From positions 1 through 64,000 of the forward strand of contig JAISUH010000090.1 in assembly GCA_031272205.1 (NCBI GenBank): a DNA stretch of 64,000 nt. The letters are read 5' to 3'. The notes beneath the pieces are model-generated. The model did no database searches. It was not told where the DNA came from and worked only from the letters and a program-made list of their open reading frames with translations. Shown here one piece after another: positions 28,933 through 36,171 of this stretch. The stretch comes from Dysgonamonadaceae bacterium. GTDB taxonomy: Bacteria; Bacteroidota; Bacteroidia; Bacteroidales; Dysgonomonadaceae. Both the position numbers and the translations under genes were made by a program. Numbering within the stretch: position 1 is the first letter of the stretch; the number at the start of each line of letters is the position of its first letter.

Positions 28933-30510
28933 GTGATTAGAAAAACCGGTTTTACCCTGCTGATTTTGTGGCTTTGTCTCGCCGCCGCCGCGCAAACCAC
29001 AACGGTCGAAGGCATCGTGATGGATTCCCTTTCGCAAATGCCTTTGCCCTACGCAGCTGTCTATTTCGGAAACACCACAACAGGAACGCTGAGCGATAAC
29101 GGCGGACACTTCTCGATTTCCATCCCAAACGACAGCAACTCTGTCCGAGACGTAATCATCGCCCTGTCGGATTACAAATTGCAGAAAAAAACGGTCGAGG
29201 GAGGCAAAACTTCCATTTTGACCGTGCAAATGCAGCCTTTCGACTTGCAAGAGCGTTTTGACTCTTTCGGTATGAAACCGAAATGGAAACGGTTCTACGA
29301 CTGGCTTTACAAAGCGGCAAAAATCACATCGGACGATTATATCCCCTTAGGAAACCCGAACAGCAATAAATTCGATTTTGGGCGCATCCGGACAGCCGCC
29401 AGCTACAACCACATCGAAGGGATACGTTTGCGCGGCGGCTTGGCCAGCACATCCCGCTTTCATCCGCATTTGTTTTTGCGCGGTTATGCGGCTTACGGCT
29501 TTTCGGATCAGAGACTTAAATATCGCGGCGAAGCGGTCTGGGCTTTCAACAAACCCAAATACCACGAGGACGAGTTCCCGGCCAATAACCTGCGTCTGAT
29601 TCACGAATACGACATCTACTCCTTGGGCGAAATCCACCCACATTCGCAAAACGACCAGCTGTTGTATTCGTTCCGCCATGCAAAAGGAAGTTTGGCTTAC
29701 CGCCGTTTCACGGAAATCAATTACGAAAAAGAATCCTACTCCGGTTTTTCTTATATCATCTGGCTAAACATGCGCGAGCTGAATCCGACAGGGCAACTCT
29801 CCTTCGTCTATAACGGATCGGGAGGAACAACAGACTACCTGAAAACCGCAGAAACAGGGTTCCGGTTGCGTTATTCGCCAAAAGAGGCCTTCCGGCAGAA
29901 TCGCCGCAAGAAAACACTGCTGACAACGGAAAGTCCTGTCTTCCAATTCTCCTATTCATTAGGATTGAGCATATTGGGAGGGGAATACCCTTATCACCGC
30001 ACCGAATTTTCGGCGCAAAAACAATTCCTGATGGGAGCCTTCGGTCGTATCGAAGCTACCGCTGAAATGCAGCATCTGTGGTCGAAAGCGCCCTTCCCCT
30101 TGCTCCTCTACCCCAACGCCAACCCGTCGTACCTGATCGAAAACGAGTCGTTTTCGCTATTGAGCGCCATGGAATTTATCAACGACAGCCAATACGCCGT
30201 CAAAGCTACCTACACGGCCAATAACCTGCTGCTCGCCCAAATTCCGTATCTCGACATGCTTCACGAAGTCTTTTCCATCCGCGGTATTTACGGCCGACTG
30301 AGCGATAAAAACAACCCCGCTCTCAGCGCCGGCCTGTTTGAACTTCCCCCCAACTCCCGCCTGATGGATCGCGGCTCTCCCTATTGGGAAGGCGGCGTCG
30401 GCATAGCCAATATTGCAGGCATGCTCCGCATCGACTACGTGTTCCGCCTCAGCTACCGAAACACGGAAGGGTCGCCAAATAACGGGATTCGTGTGGGCTT
30501 TACACTGTAA
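28933..30510 (+). CDS. DUF5686 / carboxypeptidase-like regulatory domain protein, short form (GTG start)
   Basis: A 525-residue exported protein. GTG at 28933 is the start, since it directly precedes a signal peptide (IRKTGFTLLILWLCLAAAAQ). Residues about 21-95 form a carboxypeptidase-like Ig domain (VEGIVMDSLSQMPLPYAAVY). The rest is an outer-membrane beta-barrel of the DUF5686 type, with the landmark YNHIEGIRLRGGLASTSRF and many alternating aromatic strands. As I recall the family, members are usually about 800 residues, so this is a shortened form; the middle part is missing, but the frame is intact and it ends GIRVGFTL. The role is unknown. It is probably co-transcribed with ettA. Confidence 0.85.
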   Translation: MIRKTGFTLLILWLCLAAAAQTTTVEGIVMDSLSQMPLPYAAVYFGNTTTGTLSDNGGHFSISIPNDSNSVRDVIIALSDYKLQKKTVEGGKTSILTVQMQPFDLQERFDSFGMKPKWKRFYDWLYKAAKITSDDYIPLGNPNSNKFDFGRIRTAASYNHIEGIRLRGGLASTSRFHPHLFLRGYAAYGFSDQRLKYRGEAVWAFNKPKYHEDEFPANNLRLIHEYDIYSLGEIHPHSQNDQLLYSFRHAKGSLAYRRFTEINYEKESYSGFSYIIWLNMRELNPTGQLSFVYNGSGGTTDYLKTAETGFRLRYSPKEAFRQNRRKKTLLTTESPVFQFSYSLGLSILGGEYPYHRTEFSAQKQFLMGAFGRIEATAEMQHLWSKAPFPLLLYPNANPSYLIENESFSLLSAMEFINDSQYAVKATYTANNLLLAQIPYLDMLHEVFSIRGIYGRLSDKNNPALSAGLFELPPNSRLMDRGSPYWEGGVGIANIAGMLRIDYVFRLSYRNTEGSPNNGIRVGFTL

Positions 30511-30702
30511 TAACTGAAAGATGTTGTTTTGTTTAATCCAAAAGGTTTTGCCACGAAGGTGCGAGGGTGCGAAAGGGGGGGCTGCTAAATTTTTTCCCCT
30601 TGTGACAAAAACATCTTTCGGCTGTCGCGCGATTCTATCGTATGGTAAGCAAAAATGCGGAACTTTTATTTCAGGAAGTTTCGCACGTTGAAAAAATCGA
30701 AT

Positions 30703-30710
30703 TATATTTG
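30703..30710 (+). promoter_or_regulatory. -7 promoter element for the alpha/beta hydrolase
   Basis: TATATTTG matches TAnnTTTG, 21 bases before the ATG at 30732. A TTTC about 20 bases upstream may act as a weak -33 box. The 192-base spacer before it has a run of seven G at 30574-30580 and short GAAGGTGCGA-type repeats, but no gene. Confidence 0.6.
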
Positions 30711-30731
30711 TAGATAGAAAAAATCAAAAAG

Positions 30732-31574
30732 ATGAAACAAATAATTTTAAGCATTATTCTATGTGTTTTTGTGTTTACATCTGCCAATGCACAGACCGCC
30801 GCGTTTACCCATACAACGGGGACATGTCTTGAAATTGACGGTGCAAGTATTTATTACGAAGAGATTGGAACTTCGGACAAACCGACTTTACTCTTGCTGC
30901 ACGGCGGCTTTGGCAATATTGAAGATATGAATTCCATTGCGCAAATGTTTGCCGACGATTACCGCATTATAGGCATCGACAGTAGAGGGCAAGGTAAATC
31001 CACTCTTGGCACAAACAAGCTGTCATACAAACGTTTACAACTTGACGTAGAAGCTGTCATAAATTATTTGCAATTGAAAGACATTGACATTATCGGATTT
31101 AGCGACGGTGGGATTATCGCCCTCCGGCTTGCCGCCGCCAACAACATTTCAATCCGAAAAATTGTTACCATTGGCGTAACATGGAGCTTGTCGGATGCCG
31201 AACTCATGGAGAAATTAATGGCAAACACAAGCCCCGAAGATTGCAGAAAAAACTTCAAGAAGAGTTTCGATTTCCACCAAAAATACAACCCACAACCCGA
31301 TTTCGACCAATTGGCCAAATGTATGCTTGAGATGTGGACAGACAAAACCGAAGACGGGTATCCGCAAGCGAACGTAGAGAAAATCAATGTTCCACTGTTG
31401 ATTATCCGAGGTAACGACGATTATATGTTCCCTCTCGAAAGCGCTTTCGAGCTGACGACAAAAGTGAAAAACTCGCTGCTGCTCAACATTCCTTTCGCTC
31501 CGCATGGAGCATTCCGAAAATATCCGCAAATTTTCGAAATCGTTACAAAAGAATTTTTGAATCATCCGGAATAA
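30732..31574 (+). CDS. Exported alpha/beta hydrolase
   Basis: A 280-residue protein with signal peptide MKQIILSIILCVFVFTSANA. The alpha/beta-hydrolase fold is clear: oxyanion stretch LLLHGGFGN, then IIGIDSRGQGKST, the nucleophile elbow GFSDG with Ser (about residue 124), the acid within IRGNDDYMF and the catalytic His in PHGAF. The substrate is unknown; periplasmic members act on esters, peptides or lactones. It is alone on the plus strand and converges with the HIT gene across a terminator. Confidence 0.9.
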   Translation: MKQIILSIILCVFVFTSANAQTAAFTHTTGTCLEIDGASIYYEEIGTSDKPTLLLLHGGFGNIEDMNSIAQMFADDYRIIGIDSRGQGKSTLGTNKLSYKRLQLDVEAVINYLQLKDIDIIGFSDGGIIALRLAAANNISIRKIVTIGVTWSLSDAELMEKLMANTSPEDCRKNFKKSFDFHQKYNPQPDFDQLAKCMLEMWTDKTEDGYPQANVEKINVPLLIIRGNDDYMFPLESAFELTTKVKNSLLLNIPFAPHGAFRKYPQIFEIVTKEFLNHPE

Positions 31575-31576
31575 GA

Positions 31577-31609
31577 CTAAAAAAGCGGATCCATTTTTCG
31601 AATCCGCTT
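31577..31609 (-). terminator. Terminator after the HIT gene
   Basis: AAGCGGAT (31583-31590) pairs with ATCCGCTT (31602-31609) around an 11-base loop. On the minus strand the stem is followed by six T, so it ends the greA-HIT transcript. The plus-strand side lacks a T run. Confidence 0.78.
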
Positions 31610-31630
31610 CTCAATATCTGTTTCCGATCA

Positions 31631-32026
31631 TCATTTCACATTCCCCCTTATCGCCTCCGCAATTTTTTCAAACTCGTCGGATGAGAGTTTCACGCGCGGA
31701 TTGGTCAGGATCAAGTCGGTCTCTTTTTGTATCGGTATCAGATGGATGTGCGCGTGCGGCACCTCCAACCCGATGACCATCACGCCAACCCGTTTGCACG
31801 GAATGGCTTTTTCGATGGCTTGCACCACTTTTTTGGAGAAAAGCGTCATTTCGGCCAGCAAATCGTCGTCCAAATCAAAAATGTAATCGGTTTCCTGCTT
31901 CGGAACAACCAAGGTATGGCCTTTCGCCATCGGGTTGATGTCGAGGAAGGCATAAAACTTATCGTTTTCCGCCACCTTATACGACGGAATTTCACCTGCG
32001 ATAATCCTGCTGAAAATACTTGCCAT
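31631..32026 (-). CDS. HIT family nucleotide hydrolase/transferase
   Basis: A 131-residue protein from ATG 32026. The N-terminus ASIFSRIIAGEIPSYKV is that of bacterial Hint/HinT proteins (compare CIFCKIIAGEIP, here with the zinc-binding cysteines replaced). The triad motif is HAHIHLIP near the C-terminus. These dimeric enzymes cleave AMP from aminoacyl or phosphoramidate adenylates. A TTG five codons upstream is open but directly abuts the greA stop; ATG is preferred. It is translated from the greA transcript, 15 bases after the greA stop. Confidence 0.95.
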   Translation of the reverse strand: MASIFSRIIAGEIPSYKVAENDKFYAFLDINPMAKGHTLVVPKQETDYIFDLDDDLLAEMTLFSKKVVQAIEKAIPCKRVGVMVIGLEVPHAHIHLIPIQKETDLILTNPRVKLSSDEFEKIAEAIRGNVK

Positions 32027-32041
32027 AATAGTATCGGTCAA

Positions 32042-32512
32042 TTAGATTGATATTTCCAAAATTTTGAATGTCAATTCACCCGAAGGCACTTTGATTTCAA
32101 CCTCGTCGCCTACTTTCTTACCCATCAAACCCTGTGCGATAGGGGTGTTCACGGCAATTTTGCCGCTCTTCAAATCGGCTTCGCTTTCCGACACCAAGGT
32201 GTAAGTCATCTCTTTGTTGGTTTTCAGGTTCTTGATCGTAACCTTATTCATAATCTGCACGCTGTCGGTACCGATAGCATTTTCATCGATCATGCGGGCA
32301 GAAGCCAACAAGGATTTCAATTGGGCTATTTTGGCCTCCAAGAGGCCTTGAGCTTCTTTCGCGGCATCATATTCCGCATTTTCCGACAAATCGCCTTTGT
32401 CGCGAGCCTCGGCTATCTGCCGAGAGATCTCCGGGCGTTTTACCGATTCCAAAAGGGTTATCTCCTCTTTCAGTTTACGAAACCCTTCTTCGGTCATGTA
32501 TGTTACCGCCAT
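32042..32512 (-). CDS. greA: Transcription elongation factor GreA
   Basis: A 156-residue protein from ATG 32512, which is preceded by a good Shine-Dalgarno (AAGGAG about 10 bases upstream, unusual in this phylum). The N-terminal coiled-coil carries YMTEEGFRKLKEEI and ARDKGDLSENAEYDAAKE, with the conserved acidic tip D-x-x-E-N. The C-terminal FKBP-like domain has PIAQGLMGKKVGDEVEI. GreA enters the RNA polymerase secondary channel and promotes cleavage of backtracked RNA. It is followed by the HIT gene. Confidence 0.98.
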   Translation of the reverse strand: MAVTYMTEEGFRKLKEEITLLESVKRPEISRQIAEARDKGDLSENAEYDAAKEAQGLLEAKIAQLKSLLASARMIDENAIGTDSVQIMNKVTIKNLKTNKEMTYTLVSESEADLKSGKIAVNTPIAQGLMGKKVGDEVEIKVPSGELTFKILEISI

Positions 32513-32584
32513 AATAAAAATCTCCTTGTTTTTTAACGAGTTAGTATTTCTTTTTGTTCCATACAAAGCGAAAGAAAAAGAATC

Positions 32585-32636
32585 CCGGCCATCGTTAATT
32601 GACCGGAACCCTCTTCCTTCAATAACTGCAAAGATA
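32585..32636 (-). promoter_or_regulatory. Promoter element and hairpin leader before greA
   Basis: The minus strand has TATCTTTG at 32636-32629. A 7-bp hairpin follows (CCGGTCA at 32606-32600 with TGGCCGG at 32591-32585, one wobble pair), then the T-rich GATTCTTTTTCTTTCG. The hairpin may be the terminator of the upstream lipoprotein gene or an attenuator in the greA leader; the sequence alone does not decide. Confidence 0.45.
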
Positions 32637-32675
32637 TGTTTTTGTTGTTATCCTGCAAAATTTAACAGGTATGTT

Positions 32676-33827
32676 TTACAACACTTTGTTTATTTCGGCC
32701 TGCAATTTCGAATAATCTTCCACACGTGCAACTACATCGCCGTTTCGATTCAAGACGAATACCGTAGGGAGGTTGCGCACGTTGTAAAGGCCAAACAACG
32801 TCGAATAGACCGTTTGCGGGTCGCGAACGGCAATCCAAGGTACGTTGAGTGCGGCATTTTTCCAAAAATGCTCGTCGGAATCGAAAGAAATTTGGTAAAT
32901 TTCCAAGCCTTTCGATTTTTGGGCGCTGTATATTTTGTTCAGCGCAAGATTATGTTCCGGCGAAAATTCCGATTTATACACCGTGAAATCCAATATCACC
33001 GCTTTACCTTTCAGAGAAGAAAGGGCTATTTTCCCGTTGTTGACATCCGGTAACTCGATATCGGGCAGCGAATTGGATTCTCTGACGGGAACATTTTTCA
33101 GGAGCTCCTGCTGTCTGCGCGATTTAAGAGCGGCTATCGTGAAATTACAGAGGTGCTTCGTGCGGGGCGTTTCGGGATAATATTGACTCCACGACGTGGC
33201 TACCGCGCCAAACATCGAATAATCCCGACGGTCATACGGGTCGAAAATCAGATAGTTATCCACCTTTTGGAAGAGTGCATAATAGGCTGCCGCACTCGAA
33301 GGATTTTCCAATATCAGCTTCGAAGCGAACGATTTATAGACGTTCAAAGCCGAATCCACATCGTTCAGATAAGTGAGGTCATCTATTGCTTTGCTCCGGT
33401 GAGCGGCGTCGATGTCCTTTATCTTTTGCGACACGAGACGCTGTTGCTCATTCACCTGCCTGATCCGGTCGTTTACCGGAGATTCTTCAACGGTAAACGA
33501 AGGGATAAAATCAGCTGCATCGGCTTTCACCTGCAACGTTTCATTGGAGTCAACGGCAAAAACGGCCGGTTGGTCGTCGATGCGAAGCTGGTAAAAATCC
33601 GGATTTTCGGGCGCCGGAGCCGAAAAGGAAAAGGCGCCTTTCTCATTCAATTGGGCAGAATCGAGCAATTGGATTCCCGCCAAATCGCGTTTTTCGAGAT
33701 AGACGGTTTTCCCGTCGGCCGATGCGAAATCGCCCTTGATTTTGAACTTCTTCCCGTCGGATTTACAAGCCGACAAGACACACAAGCCTGCAAGGCCGAG
33801 CATTAAACTGTACGATACCGATTTCAT
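32676..33827 (-). CDS. TlpA/AhpC-like lipoprotein with DUF4369 domain and no redox cysteines
   Basis: A 383-residue lipoprotein from ATG 33827 (an ATG eight codons upstream is possible); lipobox LSAC gives Cys21. The N-terminal half is a DUF4369-like beta domain (FKIKGDFASADGKTVYLEKRD), then a helical stretch, then a C-terminal thioredoxin fold (LKGKAVILDFTVYKSEFSP, then LPTVFVLNRNGDVVARVED with the cis-Pro). Bacteroidota relatives have WCGPC after LDF; here the place reads KSEFS (codons 32972-32961), so both catalytic cysteines are serines. Thiol-disulfide exchange is not expected. It lies 33 bases after the CoA-transferase gene. Confidence 0.9.
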   Translation of the reverse strand: MKSVSYSLMLGLAGLCVLSACKSDGKKFKIKGDFASADGKTVYLEKRDLAGIQLLDSAQLNEKGAFSFSAPAPENPDFYQLRIDDQPAVFAVDSNETLQVKADAADFIPSFTVEESPVNDRIRQVNEQQRLVSQKIKDIDAAHRSKAIDDLTYLNDVDSALNVYKSFASKLILENPSSAAAYYALFQKVDNYLIFDPYDRRDYSMFGAVATSWSQYYPETPRTKHLCNFTIAALKSRRQQELLKNVPVRESNSLPDIELPDVNNGKIALSSLKGKAVILDFTVYKSEFSPEHNLALNKIYSAQKSKGLEIYQISFDSDEHFWKNAALNVPWIAVRDPQTVYSTLFGLYNVRNLPTVFVLNRNGDVVARVEDYSKLQAEINKVL

Positions 33828-33860
33828 GGGTTTATGATTCAATTTATCCATTGCCGGAAC

Positions 33861-35366
33861 TTACTTTTTCAGGTAACGCCCCAAATCGGCATTCTTCATA
33901 TCTCCTGTTTCCAAAAATGCCTGATGGAAGGCATAACAGGCATACAGGTTCTGAGGCGTATGTCCTTTTTTCGTCAAGGAAACGTATTCGTGAAGCAATG
34001 GCCTGTAATCGGGATGGGCGCATTTTTCGATAATTTCAGCCGCACGGGCATACGGGCCTTTACCGCGCAAATCGGCCACGCCGTATTCGGTAACCAAAAT
34101 TTTCACCGAGTGTTCGCTGTGGTCTTCGTGCGTAACTTTGGGTACGATCGCGCTGATCAGCCCGCCTTTTGCCGTGGATGGCGTTACAAACACCGAAAGA
34201 TAGGCGCTGCGCGTGAAGTCGCCCGAACCGCCGATGCCGTTCATCATGTTTGTCCCCATCACGTGCGTGGAATTGATGTTCCCGAAAATATCGGCTTCGA
34301 TAGCCGTATTGATGCCGATAACCCCCAATCGGCGCACAACTTCGGGGTTGTTGGATATTTCCGAAGGGCGAAGCACCAATTTGTTTTTAAAGAAATCGAG
34401 ATCGAGGTAGAATTTCTCCATCGCTTCGTTGCTCAACGTGAGCGAACAACCGCTCGCAAAAGAGATGTTCCCTTGCCGCATCATATCGAGTACGGCATCC
34501 TGTATCACTTCGGTATATACCTCGAAGCGGGGGATGTTCTTATTGCCTCCCATAGCTCCCAGCACGGCATTGGCGATATTCCCCACGCCCGATTGTATCG
34601 GCAAAAATGTTGCTGGAATATCTCCTTTTCTCATTTCGGAAACGAAGAGATTGGCCACATTTTCCCCTATTTTAGAGGTGATTTCATCAACGGGAGAGAA
34701 ATGTCCGCCTTCGTTTTCGGCATTCGTTTCAACAACAAAAATTTTCTGGGGATCAACCTTCACATATTCGAGACCTATGCGGCTCTGCACTTCAAAAATA
34801 TTGATGTGCCGGCGTTTGGGGGGATCCTGCAATTCATAAATGTCGTGTATTCCTCGCAATTTCCGCGGCACCCTGCTGTTTAGTTCTACAATGACGGTTT
34901 TTGCCAATCGGCATATAGTGGGCGTGATACCCACCCCGCTCGTTGGAACAATCTCGCCCGATTCGGTAACTTCGCAGGCTTCCACAACTGCGATATCGAC
35001 CCCGCCCAAAAAACCGTAGCGGATTTCCTGCGCGAGTTGCGAAAGGTGTATATCGAAATAAACGATGGGATCGTGATCCAAATTGTTGATCGCATTCCGC
35101 ATATCTTTGTTTGTTTGGTAGGGTGTCCTGAATTTCACAGCATTAGCCCTTGCTAAAGATCCATCCAAGCTGTCGCCGGTGGACGCGCCGGTAAAGATCC
35201 CTATCTTAAATGGATTTCCCTTAGCATGTTCTTCTTCGGCACGTTTTGCCAATTCTTTGGGGACAACTTTCGGACTGCCTGCATGTGTAAAACCACTGAA
35301 TCCCACATTGTCATCGTGATTGATGAGCGCAGCGGCTTCTTTTGCACTAATATAATTTAACGCCAT
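33861..35366 (-). CDS. Acetyl-CoA hydrolase/transferase family (succinate/acetate CoA-transferase)
   Basis: A 501-residue class I CoA-transferase. It starts with ALNYISAKEAAALINHDD and GFSGFTHAGSPKVVP, has GFLGGVDIAVVEA, and the motif FEVYTEVIQDAV with the likely catalytic Glu286 that forms the CoA-thioester. QSGVGNIANAVLGAM precedes it. Close relatives (AarC, ScpC, Cat1) swap CoA between acetate, succinate and propionate; which pair is used here cannot be read from sequence. In an anaerobe with MeaB, a succinate or propionate role is plausible. It is probably co-transcribed with the TlpA-like lipoprotein gene. Confidence 0.94.
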   Translation of the reverse strand: MALNYISAKEAAALINHDDNVGFSGFTHAGSPKVVPKELAKRAEEEHAKGNPFKIGIFTGASTGDSLDGSLARANAVKFRTPYQTNKDMRNAINNLDHDPIVYFDIHLSQLAQEIRYGFLGGVDIAVVEACEVTESGEIVPTSGVGITPTICRLAKTVIVELNSRVPRKLRGIHDIYELQDPPKRRHINIFEVQSRIGLEYVKVDPQKIFVVETNAENEGGHFSPVDEITSKIGENVANLFVSEMRKGDIPATFLPIQSGVGNIANAVLGAMGGNKNIPRFEVYTEVIQDAVLDMMRQGNISFASGCSLTLSNEAMEKFYLDLDFFKNKLVLRPSEISNNPEVVRRLGVIGINTAIEADIFGNINSTHVMGTNMMNGIGGSGDFTRSAYLSVFVTPSTAKGGLISAIVPKVTHEDHSEHSVKILVTEYGVADLRGKGPYARAAEIIEKCAHPDYRPLLHEYVSLTKKGHTPQNLYACYAFHQAFLETGDMKNADLGRYLKK

Positions 35367-35414
35367 AATAGAAAAATGAATTTTTATTGATTATTATTAA
35401 GATGAGTTTTTTCT

Positions 35415-35885
35415 TCAATATCTTCTGTTTAATATTTCCGCATACAAAACAGCTTTTCGCAATTCGCCTTGCAAGCCGTCTCCGGCTAAATCGGCAATCA
35501 ATGGATGCGAGGGGCGCGTTTCTTTCGGCGACTGTTCTCCGATGCGGTCTCCGTCGAAAGGAGAATCGTCCACATACAAAGACCCTTTCAACGACGATTG
35601 ACCCTCTATGCTTGAAGTAATTGTTGAAACCGAAGGCGCAAAATTCTTTTGTTTGGGAGCCGCTTCCGCAACGGGTACAGGCTGACGCCTCCCCTTAATT
35701 TCTTTAAGTTCCCTTGCATCCTGTATCTTTCTCACAATATCGGGTATCGTGGAAGGGAAAACCGGAGACTCAGGTGCGCCTTTGTCTTGATCTTTGGTCT
35801 GCTGTTCTTTCTTCGATTTATTAAAGAAACCCAATATCGCAACAAACAAAATAACGATGAAGTAAATTATAGTCCCTGCATCCAT
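35415..35885 (-). CDS. Conserved small membrane protein of unknown function
   Basis: A 156-residue protein that I cannot assign to a family. It has one N-terminal membrane segment (GTIIYFIVILFVAILGFF) then a charged, probably disordered region with Lys, Gln and Pro and a short conserved-looking helix (PDIVRKIQDARELKEIKG). It ends ELRKAVLYAEILNRRY. Similar short anchors with a cytoplasmic tail are common in Bacteroidales near housekeeping genes. The start lies directly beside the palindromic promoter at 35893-35922. The CoA-transferase begins 48 bases downstream, so the two may be one transcript. Confidence 0.72.
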   Translation of the reverse strand: MDAGTIIYFIVILFVAILGFFNKSKKEQQTKDQDKGAPESPVFPSTIPDIVRKIQDARELKEIKGRRQPVPVAEAAPKQKNFAPSVSTITSSIEGQSSLKGSLYVDDSPFDGDRIGEQSPKETRPSHPLIADLAGDGLQGELRKAVLYAEILNRRY

Positions 35886-35892
35886 TTTTTTT

Positions 35893-35922
35893 GATTACTT
35901 TTGTGTCTCGACAAAAGTAATC
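35893..35922. promoter_or_regulatory. Perfect inverted repeat with a -7 element on each strand
   Basis: GATTACTTTTG (35893-35903) and CAAAAGTAATC (35912-35922) form an 11-bp perfect inverted repeat with an 8-base centre. Each arm contains TACTTTTG, a full TAnnTTTG match, reading outward on opposite strands: plus 35896-35903 and minus 35919-35912. The minus copy suits the small membrane protein gene (ATG 35885). The symmetry could also be an operator or form a leader hairpin. Confidence 0.5.
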
Positions 35923-35981
35923 ATTTTTTGTGAATTGGAAAATAAGAATATGGAGAAATCAAGTTTTGGCAATACGGTTAT

Positions 35982-36064
35982 AAAAAAAATCGAGAGCAAC
36001 TTCACAGCTTCTCTCGACTACTTAACCAAAACCTTAACTATGAAAAAATTTTCATTTTTTCCTT
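35982..36064 (-). ncRNA. Candidate small RNA of about 80 bases with promoter and terminator
   Basis: On the minus strand a promoter (36100-36069) is followed by about 80 bases without a gene. The segment ends in hairpin TCGAGAG (36017-36011) pairing with CTCTCGA (35996-35990) and a run of eight T (35989-35982), a model rho-independent terminator. Inside lie a small hairpin (ATGAAAA with TTTTCAT) and the stretch GTTAAGGTTTTGGTTAAG. No coding gene on that strand could use this terminator, because miaB to the right is on the plus strand. This is a free-standing non-coding transcript by inference. Confidence 0.6.
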
Positions 36065-36068
36065 GCCA

Positions 36069-36100
36069 CAAAGATAATACGTTTTCATCGCCTACGCAAT
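36069..36100 (-). promoter_or_regulatory. Promoter of the candidate small RNA
   Basis: The minus strand has ATTG at 36100-36097, a spacer of exactly 20 bases, and TATCTTTG at 36076-36069: one of the best -33/-7 pairs in the window. Predicted transcription begins near 36064. Confidence 0.65.
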
Positions 36101-36171
36101 TTTTTTCATATAAAAATTGAGGTAAAACGAAAAATTAACTTTAATTAAGATTATCTTTACACGTTTTTAAA

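Noticed and set aside
33834-34883. Long plus-strand open frame of 349 codons opposite the CoA-transferase gene
   Set aside because: Antisense shadow of a conserved gene with Phe/Arg/His-rich composition.
35935-36120. Short plus-strand open frame between the small membrane protein gene and miaB
   Set aside because: It starts with TTG, is antisense to the candidate small RNA and its terminator, and shows no protein-like pattern.
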